A DNA stretch of 26,943 nucleotides from Candidatus Gallibacteroides avistercoris (GTDB taxonomy: Bacteria > Bacteroidota > Bacteroidia > Bacteroidales > CHK158-818), in the NCBI GenBank assembly GCA_018714665.1, contig DVNA01000150.1:1-26943 (forward strand). The letters are read 5' to 3'. Under the pieces are notes generated by a model. It saw only the letters and a list, made by a program, of their open reading frames with translations. It was not told the DNA's origin and did no database searches. The translations under genes were made by a program, and so were the position numbers. Shown here piece by piece: positions 15,289-24,060 of this stretch. Position 1 is the stretch's first letter. The number at the start of each line of letters is the position of its first letter.

Positions 15289-16197
15289 TTAATGAGGCAG
15301 ATGACGCAACGTATAGATCTTGGAACTCCACGGAGAATAATTGCGTTTTACCTTGTTTATAGTCAAAATAGTATCTTCTATATCATGCGCATCTTCCTGA
15401 TATTCGTGCAATGCCATGGCAATAGCAGCAAATACTTCTCCGGAATCTTTACGCAATTTTTCTTTGGCTTCATCGTGATCGGTAATACCCGAAGCTCTCA
15501 TCATATTCCGTTTGCTCATTTTCTTGGAAACAGAACCGATAATCCAGAAAGCGACAAACAACAACAACAATGCAATGAACACCACACCCATGGCAATAAT
15601 AGACATACCTACACCGTGCCGGTCATTTTTTCGGAATCCGTCGATTTTGGTATTCTTGTCTATGGTCTGATTGTTCGTACTGGGAGTTACATAATTTTGA
15701 CTATCGCCACCTTTAATCACCCATTTAGGACTACCGTCTTCCTCACGTGCATACGAGTGGTCGGCGGGAATACCGGCCGGCACCGTAACCGAGTCGATCA
15801 ACGTACGTCCGTTGGCGTCATACAAGCCGATCCAGTTTTCCTTATTCGGATCGAGCGTAAAATTCAGGTGGAAGGTACCCCGATTAGGCATACCATCGGC
15901 CCAGAAAAGGGCATGTTGACGGGGAGCTATACGGGTAAGGACATCTCTTCTGGGAATAGGATATTTGGTCGGGTTATTTTTATCGTTGGTCAAATAACAG
16001 CTTCTCAAATCTACTGACCCGAAAGAGGTATTGAACAATTCTATCCAAGCGCTTTGCACTCCGTAGTCGTCCTGATAATTCGTCTGATTGGTAACCAAAA
16101 CTTCGTTGATGCGCACGCTTTTGGCCCCTTGTGCAAAAGTGCCCATGCAGCAAGTCATCAACAACACGATTGTTACCCCTATATTCTTTCTATTCAT
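15289..16197 (-). CDS. OadG-like subunit fused to a lamin-tail domain
   Basis: Fills the delta/gamma (OadG/MmdD) position of the decarboxylase, the small membrane anchor that holds the complex together. The 302-residue product is far longer than the roughly 80-120 residues usual for OadG. Order: signal peptide (1-24, ending TFAQG), an extracytoplasmic region of about 150 residues with a lamin-tail-domain pattern (VRINEVLVTN, WIELFNTS, LTNDKNNP, FHLNFTLDP, ENWIGLYDANG), one transmembrane helix (about 196-221), and a cytoplasmic tail (KEKLRKDSGEVFAAIAMALHEY, SPWSSKIYTLRHLP). The frame extends to a TTG at 16206; ATG at 16197 begins a normal signal peptide. Lies between mmdA and the biotin-carrier gene. 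The lamin-tail call rests on pattern, not a search. Confidence 0.85.
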   Translation of the reverse strand: MNRKNIGVTIVLLMTCCMGTFAQGAKSVRINEVLVTNQTNYQDDYGVQSAWIELFNTSFGSVDLRSCYLTNDKNNPTKYPIPRRDVLTRIAPRQHALFWADGMPNRGTFHLNFTLDPNKENWIGLYDANGRTLIDSVTVPAGIPADHSYAREEDGSPKWVIKGGDSQNYVTPSTNNQTIDKNTKIDGFRKNDRHGVGMSIIAMGVVFIALLLLFVAFWIIGSVSKKMSKRNMMRASGITDHDEAKEKLRKDSGEVFAAIAMALHEYQEDAHDIEDTILTINKVKRNYSPWSSKIYTLRHLPH

Positions 16198-16207
16198 AGC
16201 TTTCAAA

Positions 16208-17761
16208 TTACAGAGGTATATTTCCGTGCTTTTTGGCAGGATTGGTTAATTTTTTCGTTTGTAACTGTTGCAGGGCACGAATAATGCGGAAACGGGTATT
16301 ACGCGGCTCAATCACATCGTCGATATATCCGTACTTGGCTGCATTATACGGGTTGGCAAACAGCTTCGTATATTCGGCTTCTTTTTCTGCCATGAACTGA
16401 GCGGGATCCGGAGCTTCTTTGGCCTCTTTGGCATACAGCACCTCTACGGCTCCTGCTCCACCCATTACGGCAATTTCTGCGGTAGGCCATGCATAATTCA
16501 TATCACCCCTGAGCTGTTTGCAACTCATCACAATATGCGACCCTCCATACGATTTACGCAACGTAACCGTTACTTTGGGTACAGTAGCTTCGCCATAAGC
16601 ATACAGCAACTTGGCGCCGTGCAGAATCACTCCGTTGTACTCTTGTCCGGTACCCGGCAAGAATCCCGGTACATCGACCAACGTTACCAACGGAATATTG
16701 AATGCATCGCAGAAACGGACAAAACGGGCTGCTTTGCGCGAAGCATTGCTGTCCAATACCCCGGCCAAATATTTGGGCTGGTTGGCAACTACCCCTACCG
16801 ACTGACCATTGAAACGAGCAAATCCGATGATGATGTTCTTCGCATAATCGCGTTGCAATTCCAGGAATTCACCGTTATCGATGATAGCACCTATCACCTC
16901 ATACATATCGTACGGTTTGTTGGGACTGTCGGGAATGATCTCGTTCAAGGAGTCTTCCAAGCGGTCTATCGGGTCATAGCACTCTACCAACGGAGCCTCT
17001 TCCAAATTATTTTGAGGAATAAAGCTGATCAACTTACGGATAATAGCCAATCCCTCTTCACCGTTTTCAGCAGCGAAATGAGCCACACCCGATTTGGTAG
17101 AATGAACCGAAGCGCCTCCCAGATCCTCCTGTGTAACGTCTTCTCCGGTTACGGTTTTTACAACTTTCGGACCGGTCAAGAACATATAAGAAGGACCCTG
17201 TGTCATAACAATAAAGTCGGTCAAAGCAGGCGAATAAACGGCCCCGCCGGCACACGGACCGAAAATACCCGAAATTTGAGGGATAACACCCGAAGCCATG
17301 ATATTTCGTTGGAAAATTTCGGCATATCCGGCCAACGCATTGATACCTTCCTGAATACGTGCACCTCCCGAGTCGTTGATACCGATAATGGGGGCACCCA
17401 TCTTCATGGCCATATCCATCACCTTACAGATCTTCAAAGCCATCGTTTCAGACAACGATCCTCCGAAAACAGTAAAATCTTGGGCAAACACATAAACCAA
17501 ACGGCCTTCGATCGTTCCGTATCCGGTAACGACACCATCGCCCAAGAAAGATTTCTTCTCTTGTCCGAAATTGGTACATCTGTGTCTTACAAACATATCC
17601 AATTCTTCAAAACTTCCGTCATCCAACAATTGGGCAATACGTTCACGAGCCGTATATTTCCCTTTATCGTGTTGTTTCTGAATAGCTTTTTCTCCACCGC
17701 CCAAACGTGCTTCTGCTCGAAGGGCTATCAGTTCTTTTACTTTTTCAAGTTGATCACTCAT
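16208..17761 (-). CDS. mmdA: Methylmalonyl-CoA decarboxylase alpha subunit (carboxyltransferase)
   Basis: Transfers the carboxyl group of (S)-methylmalonyl-CoA to biotin, giving propionyl-CoA, the last carbon step of propionate formation from succinate. The 517-residue length and sequence fit acyl-CoA carboxyltransferases: GKYTARERIAQLLDDGSFEE, the N-terminal oxyanion Gly-Gly region ISGIFGPCAGGAVYSPAL, GASVHSTKSGVAHF, and the C-terminal VDVPGFLPGTGQE and KSYGGSHIVMSCKQL. It could also be propionyl-CoA carboxylase beta, but there is no biotin carboxylase gene; the OadG, biotin-carrier and OadB-type genes that follow settle it as a decarboxylase. Starts 26 bp after mce. Confidence 0.95.
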   Translation of the reverse strand: MSDQLEKVKELIALRAEARLGGGEKAIQKQHDKGKYTARERIAQLLDDGSFEELDMFVRHRCTNFGQEKKSFLGDGVVTGYGTIEGRLVYVFAQDFTVFGGSLSETMALKICKVMDMAMKMGAPIIGINDSGGARIQEGINALAGYAEIFQRNIMASGVIPQISGIFGPCAGGAVYSPALTDFIVMTQGPSYMFLTGPKVVKTVTGEDVTQEDLGGASVHSTKSGVAHFAAENGEEGLAIIRKLISFIPQNNLEEAPLVECYDPIDRLEDSLNEIIPDSPNKPYDMYEVIGAIIDNGEFLELQRDYAKNIIIGFARFNGQSVGVVANQPKYLAGVLDSNASRKAARFVRFCDAFNIPLVTLVDVPGFLPGTGQEYNGVILHGAKLLYAYGEATVPKVTVTLRKSYGGSHIVMSCKQLRGDMNYAWPTAEIAVMGGAGAVEVLYAKEAKEAPDPAQFMAEKEAEYTKLFANPYNAAKYGYIDDVIEPRNTRFRIIRALQQLQTKKLTNPAKKHGNIPL

Positions 17762-17787
17762 TGCTTTATCGTATAACGTTTCTACTT

Positions 17788-18201
17788 TTATTCTTGGGGA
17801 TGTTCACAAAGTTCTGTCAAGACACTACACGTGGTCTTCGGATGCAAGAAAGCGATATTCAGGCCTTCGGCTCCTTTACGGGGTGCTTTATCTATTAATT
17901 GAACACCTTTGGCTTCCACTTCGGCCAAAGCATTAGCCACACCATCGCCCACAGCAAAAGCCAAGTGATGGATTCCTTCGCCCTTTTTCTCGATAAATTT
18001 AGCCACGGCACTTTCAGGAGAGGTGGGTTCTAGCAGTTCGATCTTGGTCTGACCGATTTTAAAGAAAGCCGTTTTTACTTTCTGATCGGCAACTTCTTCA
18101 ATAGCATAGCATTTAAGTCCCAATACATTTTCATAATAGGGAATAGCCGCATCCAGGCTTTTGACAGCAATCCCTAAATGTTCAATATGAGTAAGATTCA
18201 T
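17788..18201 (-). CDS. mce: Methylmalonyl-CoA epimerase
   Basis: Interconverts (R)- and (S)-methylmalonyl-CoA, so that the product of methylmalonyl-CoA mutase fits the decarboxylase. The 137-residue protein is a glyoxalase/VOC-fold enzyme. Metal ligands visible: H8 (IEHLGIAV), an acidic/Gln position in the TKIELLEP strand, H in GIHHLAF, and E in VLTELCE. GEGIHHLAF and LIDKAPRKGAEGLNIAFLHPK are typical of the family. First gene of the operon, with a Bacteroidota -7 element upstream. The mutase genes themselves are not in this window. Confidence 0.96.
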   Translation of the reverse strand: MNLTHIEHLGIAVKSLDAAIPYYENVLGLKCYAIEEVADQKVKTAFFKIGQTKIELLEPTSPESAVAKFIEKKGEGIHHLAFAVGDGVANALAEVEAKGVQLIDKAPRKGAEGLNIAFLHPKTTCSVLTELCEHPQE

Positions 18202-18266
18202 AATACAGAGATTTAGTTAATATTTTACTGATAATTTATGGCAGTTCTTTATAAAACAAATCGCAA

Positions 18267-18274
18267 CAAATGTA
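18267..18274 (-). promoter_or_regulatory. -7 element of the mce-mmdA operon promoter
   Basis: Minus strand TACATTTG, a perfect TAnnTTTG, 66 bp before the mce start codon. The -33 position is poor (a TTTCTG-like run at plus 18293-18298). Confidence 0.6.
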
Positions 18275-18579
18275 CTCTTTTTCGGTAGAATACAGAAATT
18301 TTTCGATAATTAATTCGTATGTAAACAATTTCATCCGAACCGATTTCCACGACCGGACTCCCCTCCCTACGAAATCGATCCAGTATTTCCCAAAATCATT
18401 CCACAAAAACAATATTTTACGTCCTCAAACAAACCAATTGCCCAGAGCAGCTGTTCTTCTTCCGGGTCGCAGACAATGAACGGTTAAAAAACTGCCAAAT
18501 AGGCAGTAAATATGACACGGATGATTCATCCCAGAGAAATAACGACTGACAAAAGATTACTTTTTCCCCAATTTTCATT

Positions 18580-18595
18580 TTGGCACACCTTTTGC
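18580..18595 (+). promoter_or_regulatory. Sigma-54-like -24/-12 promoter before dnaK
   Basis: TTGGCAC, five bases, then TTGC. The GG and GC dinucleotides are exactly 10 bp apart as in the classic sigma-54 consensus TGGCAC-N5-TTGC. A start site near 18607 gives a 92-nt leader. No perfect TAnnTTTG element lies between here and the dnaK start codon. I see no enhancer-type palindrome upstream. Function is inferred from the match. Confidence 0.5.
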
Positions 18596-18698
18596 GTAAA
18601 AACAAGTGAAACCTTGCAAAAAGATGGAGCAAAGCTCCGGAACGAATCGAGATTTGAGAAACAAACAGAAGAAAATAATTAATAAAAATACTACTACA

Positions 18699-20609
18699 AT
18701 GGGAAAAATTATTGGAATTGACTTAGGAACCACAAACTCATGTGTTGCCGTTATGGAAGGTAACGAACCTGTGGTAATTGCAAACAGCGAAGGTCGTAGA
18801 ACCACGCCTTCTATTGTTGCATTTGTGGACGGTGGCGAACGCAAAGTCGGCGATCCGGCAAAACGTCAAGCCATCACGAACCCCAAAAGGACGATCTTCT
18901 CCATAAAACGTTTTATGGGTGAAACATACGACCAAGTAACCAAAGAGCTATCGCGCGTACCATACAGCGTTGTTCGCAGCGACAACAACACGCCGCGTAT
19001 CGACATCGACGGGCGGTTATATACGCCACAAGAAATTTCGGCCATGATCCTTCAAAAAATGAAGAAAACCGCCGAAGACTATCTGGGACAAGAAGTAACC
19101 GAAGCCGTTATCACCGTACCCGCTTACTTCAACGATTCGCAACGTCAAGCCACCAAAGAAGCCGGTGAAATAGCCGGGTTGAAAGTAAGACGTATCGTAA
19201 ACGAACCTACCGCTGCGGCATTGGCTTACGGTTTGGACAAAACCAACAAAGACATGAAGATCGCCGTATTCGACTTAGGGGGTGGTACATTCGATATCTC
19301 CATCCTCGAATTGGGTGACGGTGTATTTGAAGTAAAATCCACCAACGGTGATACCCACCTGGGAGGAGATGATTTTGACCACGTTATCATCGACTGGCTG
19401 GCCGACGAGTTCAAAGCCGAAGAGGGAGTAGATCTCCGTCAAGACCCGATGGCTCTGCAACGGTTGAAAGAAGCTGCTGAAAAAGCGAAGATAGAATTGT
19501 CAAGCGCCACGTCAACAGAAATCAACCTGCCGTACATCATGCCGGTAAACGGTGTGCCCAAACACTTGGTAAAGACATTGACACGTGCCAAATTTGAACA
19601 ACTTTGCGACAAATTGATCCAAGCAACCATCGAACCGTGCCGCAAAGCATTGGCAGACGCCGGATTAAAAGCATCCGACATTAACGAAGTCATCCTAGTT
19701 GGGGGCTCTACCCGTATCCCCGCCATACAGGCCATCGTTGAAAAGTTCTTCGGCAAGACACCTTCCAAAGGAGTAAACCCCGACGAAGTTGTAGCCGTAG
19801 GTGCAGCCATACAAGGTGCCGTATTAAGCGGCGATGTAAAAGACGTTTTATTGCTTGACGTTACCCCGTTGTCTCTGGGTATCGAAACATTGGGCGGTGT
19901 CATGACAAAATTGATCGACGCCAACACCACCATCCCGACCCGTAAATCGGAAACGTTCTCTACGGCCGTAGATAACCAACCCTCGGTAGAAATACACGTA
20001 TTGCAGGGAGAACGTTCGATGGCAAAAGACAACAAAACAATCGGACGGTTCCACTTGGACGGTATCCCTGCCGCTCAGCGAGGTGTTCCCCAAATCGAAG
20101 TAACTTTCGATATCGATGCCAACGGTATCCTGAACGTCTCTGCCAAAGATAAAGGAACAGGCAAAGAACAAAGTATCCGTATCGAAGCATCCAGCGGTCT
20201 GAGCGAAGATGAAATCAAACGTATGAAAGAAGAGGCTGCTGCCAACGCCGAAGCCGATGCCAAAGAAAAGGAACGAATCGAAAAACTGAACCAAGCCGAC
20301 TCGCTCATCTTCCAAACGGAAAAACAGATGAAAGAGATGGGCGACAAGATTCCGGCCGACAAAAAAGCCACGATCGAATCTGCGCTAGGCAAATTGAAAG
20401 ATGCTCACAAAGCACAGGATATCTCAGGTATTGATGCTGCCACAACAGAATTGAACAATGCTTTGCAAGCTGCCGCACAAGACATTTACAATGCCCAAAA
20501 CGCCGGTGCACAACAGCAAGCCGGAGCAAACACTCAACAGCAACAACAAACCTCCAACAACAACAGCGGAGACAATATTACTGATGTCGATTTTGAGGAA
20601 GTCAAATAA
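18699..20609 (+). CDS. dnaK: Chaperone DnaK (Hsp70)
   Basis: ATP-dependent cytosolic chaperone that binds unfolded peptide segments, working with DnaJ and GrpE. The 636-residue product begins MGKIIGIDLGTTNSCVAVM with phosphate-1 motif, and has the diagnostic DLGGGTFDISILELG, NEPTAAALAYG and the VGGSTRIPA motifs of the nucleotide-binding domain. The substrate-binding domain follows (LDVTPLSLGIETLGG, then DIDANGILNVSAKDKGTGKE), a lid with charged helices, and a Gln/Asn-rich tail ending in DVDFEEVK. The frame opens earlier at 18606, but the Hsp70 N-terminus clearly starts at 18699. dnaJ and grpE are not adjacent. Confidence 0.98.
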   Translation: MGKIIGIDLGTTNSCVAVMEGNEPVVIANSEGRRTTPSIVAFVDGGERKVGDPAKRQAITNPKRTIFSIKRFMGETYDQVTKELSRVPYSVVRSDNNTPRIDIDGRLYTPQEISAMILQKMKKTAEDYLGQEVTEAVITVPAYFNDSQRQATKEAGEIAGLKVRRIVNEPTAAALAYGLDKTNKDMKIAVFDLGGGTFDISILELGDGVFEVKSTNGDTHLGGDDFDHVIIDWLADEFKAEEGVDLRQDPMALQRLKEAAEKAKIELSSATSTEINLPYIMPVNGVPKHLVKTLTRAKFEQLCDKLIQATIEPCRKALADAGLKASDINEVILVGGSTRIPAIQAIVEKFFGKTPSKGVNPDEVVAVGAAIQGAVLSGDVKDVLLLDVTPLSLGIETLGGVMTKLIDANTTIPTRKSETFSTAVDNQPSVEIHVLQGERSMAKDNKTIGRFHLDGIPAAQRGVPQIEVTFDIDANGILNVSAKDKGTGKEQSIRIEASSGLSEDEIKRMKEEAAANAEADAKEKERIEKLNQADSLIFQTEKQMKEMGDKIPADKKATIESALGKLKDAHKAQDISGIDAATTELNNALQAAAQDIYNAQNAGAQQQAGANTQQQQQTSNNNSGDNITDVDFEEVK

Positions 20610-20632
20610 GCAAACAGCGATTACTTAACCCT

Positions 20633-20668
20633 AAAAAACGCATAACTCGTTGAGTTATGCGTTTTTTT
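20633..20668 (+). terminator. Intrinsic terminator after dnaK
   Basis: A 10-bp stem CGCATAACTC / GAGTTATGCG (20639-20648 and 20652-20661) with a 3-nt loop, flanked by A6 and T7. The flanking A and T extend the pairing and allow bidirectional use between the convergent genes. Confidence 0.92.
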
Positions 20669-20808
20669 ATGATCAACATAACATCTGAGTTCCGCAGCTA
20701 CCGGCACGAACCAGAATGCCGGCCGAAAGGCAAAAAGCTAACGGCGGACTTTCCCTTTCATGTTCGGCGCAGTATATAGATTAGGGAAAACCAGGGACAA
20801 ATATGCAA

Positions 20809-21972
20809 CTATTTTACCAATTCAAAAGGTTGATCCTTATCTCCCGTCCACCGATACAGATAAACGGTACTATTCTGTTTCTTGTCATCAGAAACGCCAT
20901 TATGTGAAATGTAGAAATACCCATCACCCAGCGGACACAGCCCGGTAGCTCCCCATTCAAAGTTCCACCCCCACGTATCGCTCGAAACATCATACCGCCC
21001 TTGCGGCAACAAAGAGAGCACCTCTCCTTCTTCCTTCAAATCAAAGCCCTGCAATTTTTCCCTGCGGGCCTTTCTTGAACCATCTATCACAAAAAGAGTA
21101 TAATTCGGGTAAGCCGATTTCTTTCCGGAATAAACCGCAGCAAAACAATTTCCCGAAGCGGGGTCATAGGCCAGGTTCTGGATGCCGTATGTCGTATTTC
21201 CCGTACGTACAAAATATTTATGTAGCGGTTCTGTCGGGCCACTGGTATGCAACTCTTTTTGCGACAACACACGCTCATACCCTTTCCAACCCCTCGTATC
21301 ATAGGCCAATATCACCTGATAATCATTATCGGTTCTCGTCTTATCGTCGTAAATTCCATAAGCTACATACAACAAATATTTTCCATCTTTCCTCTTTCCA
21401 AATTCAGGAGCAAATGTCGTCCCGTCTATTCCCGAGCAGCCAAAACGATGTTCAACCCGCTTTCCTCCGTTCTCTACCCAAGCATAATAATCCTCCGTAG
21501 GCTCTTTCAAAAACACAGTTGTCATCACCCCGTCTTTTTCCGCATCCATTTCGGGACGGGTAATCCGGTCTACATCAAAAATAGCCACATAAAAAGCACT
21601 CCGACGTCCTGCTTCCTGCCGATCGTCTATCCCCTTACCGATAACATCATTCTTATATTCCAACGAACCGTACAACCGCCCATCTTCCGGATGGAGAGAA
21701 AGACATCCCAAATGGCCGGTCAACCCCGTTACGCTCCCGATCAAGTTCCCTTGCAAATCCATCTTCAACAGTTCCGTCGTAAATGAGAAATAGATATAGC
21801 CCCTTTTCAGATCCACCGCAATACCCTGCACGTGGAAACGATCCCGGTTGCCCGAAAAAATCTTTTTCGGAATTTTCGTTACATCGACAACCGGCTCATC
21901 CATCCCCACAGACAACACCGACCGACATCCAACCAGCAATACCGACAACAAGAACAAAAACACCTTATTCAT
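20809..21972 (-). CDS. Lipoprotein of unknown function, possibly beta-propeller
   Basis: A 387-residue lipoprotein I do not recognise by name. It starts with MNKVFLFLLSVLLVGCRS, a lipoprotein signal peptide with lipobox LVGC (C16). The body repeats a strand-like pattern of short blocks that pair a fact with a display verb: GIAVDLKRGYIYFSF, LHPEDGRLYGSLEY, GKYLLYVAYGIYDD, AYDPASGNCFAAVY, LGDGYFYISHNG. Such repeats of about 40-70 residues suggest a beta-propeller with six or so blades, as in NHL or SMP-30-like proteins. The frame reaches back to 22101, but the signal peptide sets the start at 21972. It has its own -7 element and is separated from the TonB receptor by a hairpin. Surface or periplasmic location is inferred. 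Confidence 0.75.
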   Translation of the reverse strand: MNKVFLFLLSVLLVGCRSVLSVGMDEPVVDVTKIPKKIFSGNRDRFHVQGIAVDLKRGYIYFSFTTELLKMDLQGNLIGSVTGLTGHLGCLSLHPEDGRLYGSLEYKNDVIGKGIDDRQEAGRRSAFYVAIFDVDRITRPEMDAEKDGVMTTVFLKEPTEDYYAWVENGGKRVEHRFGCSGIDGTTFAPEFGKRKDGKYLLYVAYGIYDDKTRTDNDYQVILAYDTRGWKGYERVLSQKELHTSGPTEPLHKYFVRTGNTTYGIQNLAYDPASGNCFAAVYSGKKSAYPNYTLFVIDGSRKARREKLQGFDLKEEGEVLSLLPQGRYDVSSDTWGWNFEWGATGLCPLGDGYFYISHNGVSDDKKQNSTVYLYRWTGDKDQPFELVK

Positions 21973-21995
21973 ACCACGATGTATTTCAATTTCAG

Positions 21996-22003
21996 CAAAT
22001 ATA
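21996..22003 (-). promoter_or_regulatory. -7 element for the unknown lipoprotein gene
   Basis: Minus strand TATATTTG, a perfect TAnnTTTG, 24 bp before the start codon at 21972. No good -33 element at the usual distance. Confidence 0.5.
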
Positions 22004-22065
22004 ACCATTTTATCCCGCAAATACCACATCCGGGATAAACCCCTTCCTGACGCCCTCTTCAAAGA

Positions 22066-22096
22066 AAAAGGCCTGTTGTACATCAACAGACCTTTT
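22066..22096 (-). terminator. Terminator after the TonB receptor gene
   Basis: CTGTTG / CAACAG stem (22073-22078 and 22084-22089) with a mismatch and then GG/CC and A-T pairs; read leftwards it ends in a T run. It lies 42 bp beyond the receptor's stop codon and separates it from the lipoprotein gene. T run on both strands, so likely bidirectional. Confidence 0.75.
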
Positions 22097-22137
22097 AACA
22101 TCCGGCAAATTCACCGGACAACGGTAACCTTATTTAT

Positions 22138-24030
22138 TTAGAATTTTATATCCACGCCACCCATAACAATAGCGCCCGGCATCGGATAACCTTCGTTAAT
22201 CGTATAATGAGTATCGGTCAAGTTTTCCCCCTTTACAAATACGGTATAATGGGTCTTATCATTCCCCAGCCGGTACGAGACACGGGCATTAAGCAGGGCA
22301 TAATTTTCCGTTTTTGCATTTTCATTTGTATTCAGATACAACCCCGAAATCGACTGCATATTCAGATTCAGACTAAACCGTCCCGGCGAATAAACCCCCT
22401 CTACAAAAACCTTGTGTTTAGGAGCAGCTATCAGCTTCTTATTGGTATGCAGGTAACTGTAATTGGTAGAAAATTGCAAATCGCGCATAACCCGGTAAGT
22501 AGCATCAAATTCCACGCCCTTATTGTAGAACTTGCCGATATTCATCAGTTGACGTCCCCCCTCGGGAACAGACTGCAACTGAATCATATCCTTTCCGTCG
22601 ATATAAAAAGCGGTCAACTCGGCATGAAGTTGCCCATCCAGGAAGTCCTGACCTATCGACACTTCATAATTCATCATATTTTCTGGTTTCAAATCCGGGT
22701 TCGCTTTGGAATAAGGCAAATATGAGATATACAGTTCCCGGATCGAAGGGCTTCTGAACCCCTTTGATACCGAAGCCTTAATCGTATTATCGGTAAACGG
22801 GTGAATCGTAAAGCCCGCCTGCGGCACCCATTCACTACCATAGCTGCTGCTATGTTCATAACGAAGGCCAGCATTAAGAACCAGCATATCCCAGAATTTC
22901 TGTTGCATAATGGCATATCCGGCAATCTCGTGTACCGACTTGTCCACCTCATCTTCCACCTCGCCGGAGAAATAGTCGTACCAGCTTTCGCCGCCCCAGT
23001 TCTTATAATCCACGCCGGCAGTAAATTCGTTACCCTCTATCAAACGGAACGACTGATACAGCAAGGCTCCGTAATTATGATCTTTCGACCGGAAGAAATA
23101 TTCCCGTGGAGGTTCTCCCGCTTCATATCCATCGTTTATCTTATGATTTCCCCAGTTATAGAACAACCGCAGACCACCGTTACTTCGCTCAAACTTGTTT
23201 TCCAACGCAGCCGATGCCGTCCCGCGCCATATCCGCATCCAGTTGTCGAACAAAGGTTCCGTAACCGGACCCGGATTATGCGTATCATAATAGGCCACGC
23301 TGGCATCAGCCGTGGCACTCAAACGTTCAGAAAACTCATAGCCCACCTTGGCAAAACCATTCGTTATATTAAATTCCGAATTTTCGCGATGACCGTCCGT
23401 CCTGTCGTGGTTCAACGAAAAAAAGCTATTGAATTTACCCCGTTTTATCCCGTTATTAAACATATACTTTTGCGTATTGTACGAACCATACATGGCCCTC
23501 ACGTGCGAGGTACCCCCCTCTTGATGCTGACTGCGGGTTATCAAGTTCACCACACCGCCCATCGCATTGGAACCATACAACAATGAACCGGGACCTCGGA
23601 TTACCTCCACCCGCTCTATATCCGACGCCACATACGTATCCGGCAAGCTATGGCCGAAAACCCCGGCCCATTGCGGTTGCCCGTCAAACAGCATCAAAAC
23701 CTTGTTACTCTGGCCCACGCCTCGGATATTGACCGTCCCGGCAGATCCCGACGAAACGCCGAAACCCGTTACACCCTTTTGCGTCAGGAACAAACCCGGA
23801 ACGCGCTGCGACAATACCGGCAGCAGGGCCGACTCACTACTCTCCTCTATCTGTTTCCGGGTAATGACCGATATCGTAAGCGGTACATCATTTTTATTCA
23901 CTTGCGTCCTGTTTGCCGTTACCACCACCTCTTTCAGCAGAGGAGCGACACTATCGACGGGAAATTTCTCCGCCACAATCGGCAACGATACAAACAAAAA
24001 CAACAGAACTACAAAATAAAATTTTTTCAT
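22138..24030 (-). CDS. TonB-dependent outer-membrane receptor
   Basis: Outer-membrane gated channel that imports a metal complex or cofactor using TonB energy. The 630-residue product begins MKKFYFVVLLFLFVSLP (signal peptide), then a TonB-box-like EVVVTANR, a plug domain (about residues 40-170) with VNIRGVGQSNKVLMLFDG and IERVEVIRGPGSLLYGSNAMGGVVNLITR, and a 22-strand-type barrel ending in a terminal aromatic VDIKF. It is small and has no carboxypeptidase-like N-terminal extension and no SusD neighbour, so it fits the BtuB/haem/metal-complex class rather than glycan uptake. The frame runs to 24099; ATG at 24030 begins the signal peptide. The NikR-like gene and palindromic operator lie directly upstream, hinting at nickel, cobalt or another metal or a cobalamin-like ligand; this is inference. 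Confidence 0.92.
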   Translation of the reverse strand: MKKFYFVVLLFLFVSLPIVAEKFPVDSVAPLLKEVVVTANRTQVNKNDVPLTISVITRKQIEESSESALLPVLSQRVPGLFLTQKGVTGFGVSSGSAGTVNIRGVGQSNKVLMLFDGQPQWAGVFGHSLPDTYVASDIERVEVIRGPGSLLYGSNAMGGVVNLITRSQHQEGGTSHVRAMYGSYNTQKYMFNNGIKRGKFNSFFSLNHDRTDGHRENSEFNITNGFAKVGYEFSERLSATADASVAYYDTHNPGPVTEPLFDNWMRIWRGTASAALENKFERSNGGLRLFYNWGNHKINDGYEAGEPPREYFFRSKDHNYGALLYQSFRLIEGNEFTAGVDYKNWGGESWYDYFSGEVEDEVDKSVHEIAGYAIMQQKFWDMLVLNAGLRYEHSSSYGSEWVPQAGFTIHPFTDNTIKASVSKGFRSPSIRELYISYLPYSKANPDLKPENMMNYEVSIGQDFLDGQLHAELTAFYIDGKDMIQLQSVPEGGRQLMNIGKFYNKGVEFDATYRVMRDLQFSTNYSYLHTNKKLIAAPKHKVFVEGVYSPGRFSLNLNMQSISGLYLNTNENAKTENYALLNARVSYRLGNDKTHYTVFVKGENLTDTHYTINEGYPMPGAIVMGGVDIKF

Positions 24031-24060
24031 ATATCTATCTATTTTCACCATAATTCGCCG

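Larger units (their letters stand above)
18202..18698. other. Intergenic region between the divergent mce operon and dnaK
   Basis: About 500 bp without a convincing gene. It contains the -7 element of the mce operon at 18267-18274 and the sigma-54-like site before dnaK at 18580-18595. The stretch 18300-18560 is mixed sequence in which I see no hairpin, repeat or conserved coding frame. A frame extension of dnaK reaches 18606 (GTG) but is not needed. Confidence 0.6.

Noticed and set aside
16268..17776. A 502-codon plus-strand frame opposite mmdA
   Set aside because: Almost exactly antisense to the carboxyltransferase gene and lacking any recognisable domain; explained by codon bias of mmdA.
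20701..20722. CCGGCA / TGCCGG inverted repeat in the dnaK-lipoprotein gap
   Set aside because: A 6-bp stem with a 10-nt loop and no T run. The much better terminator is at 20633-20668. Too weak to call a feature.
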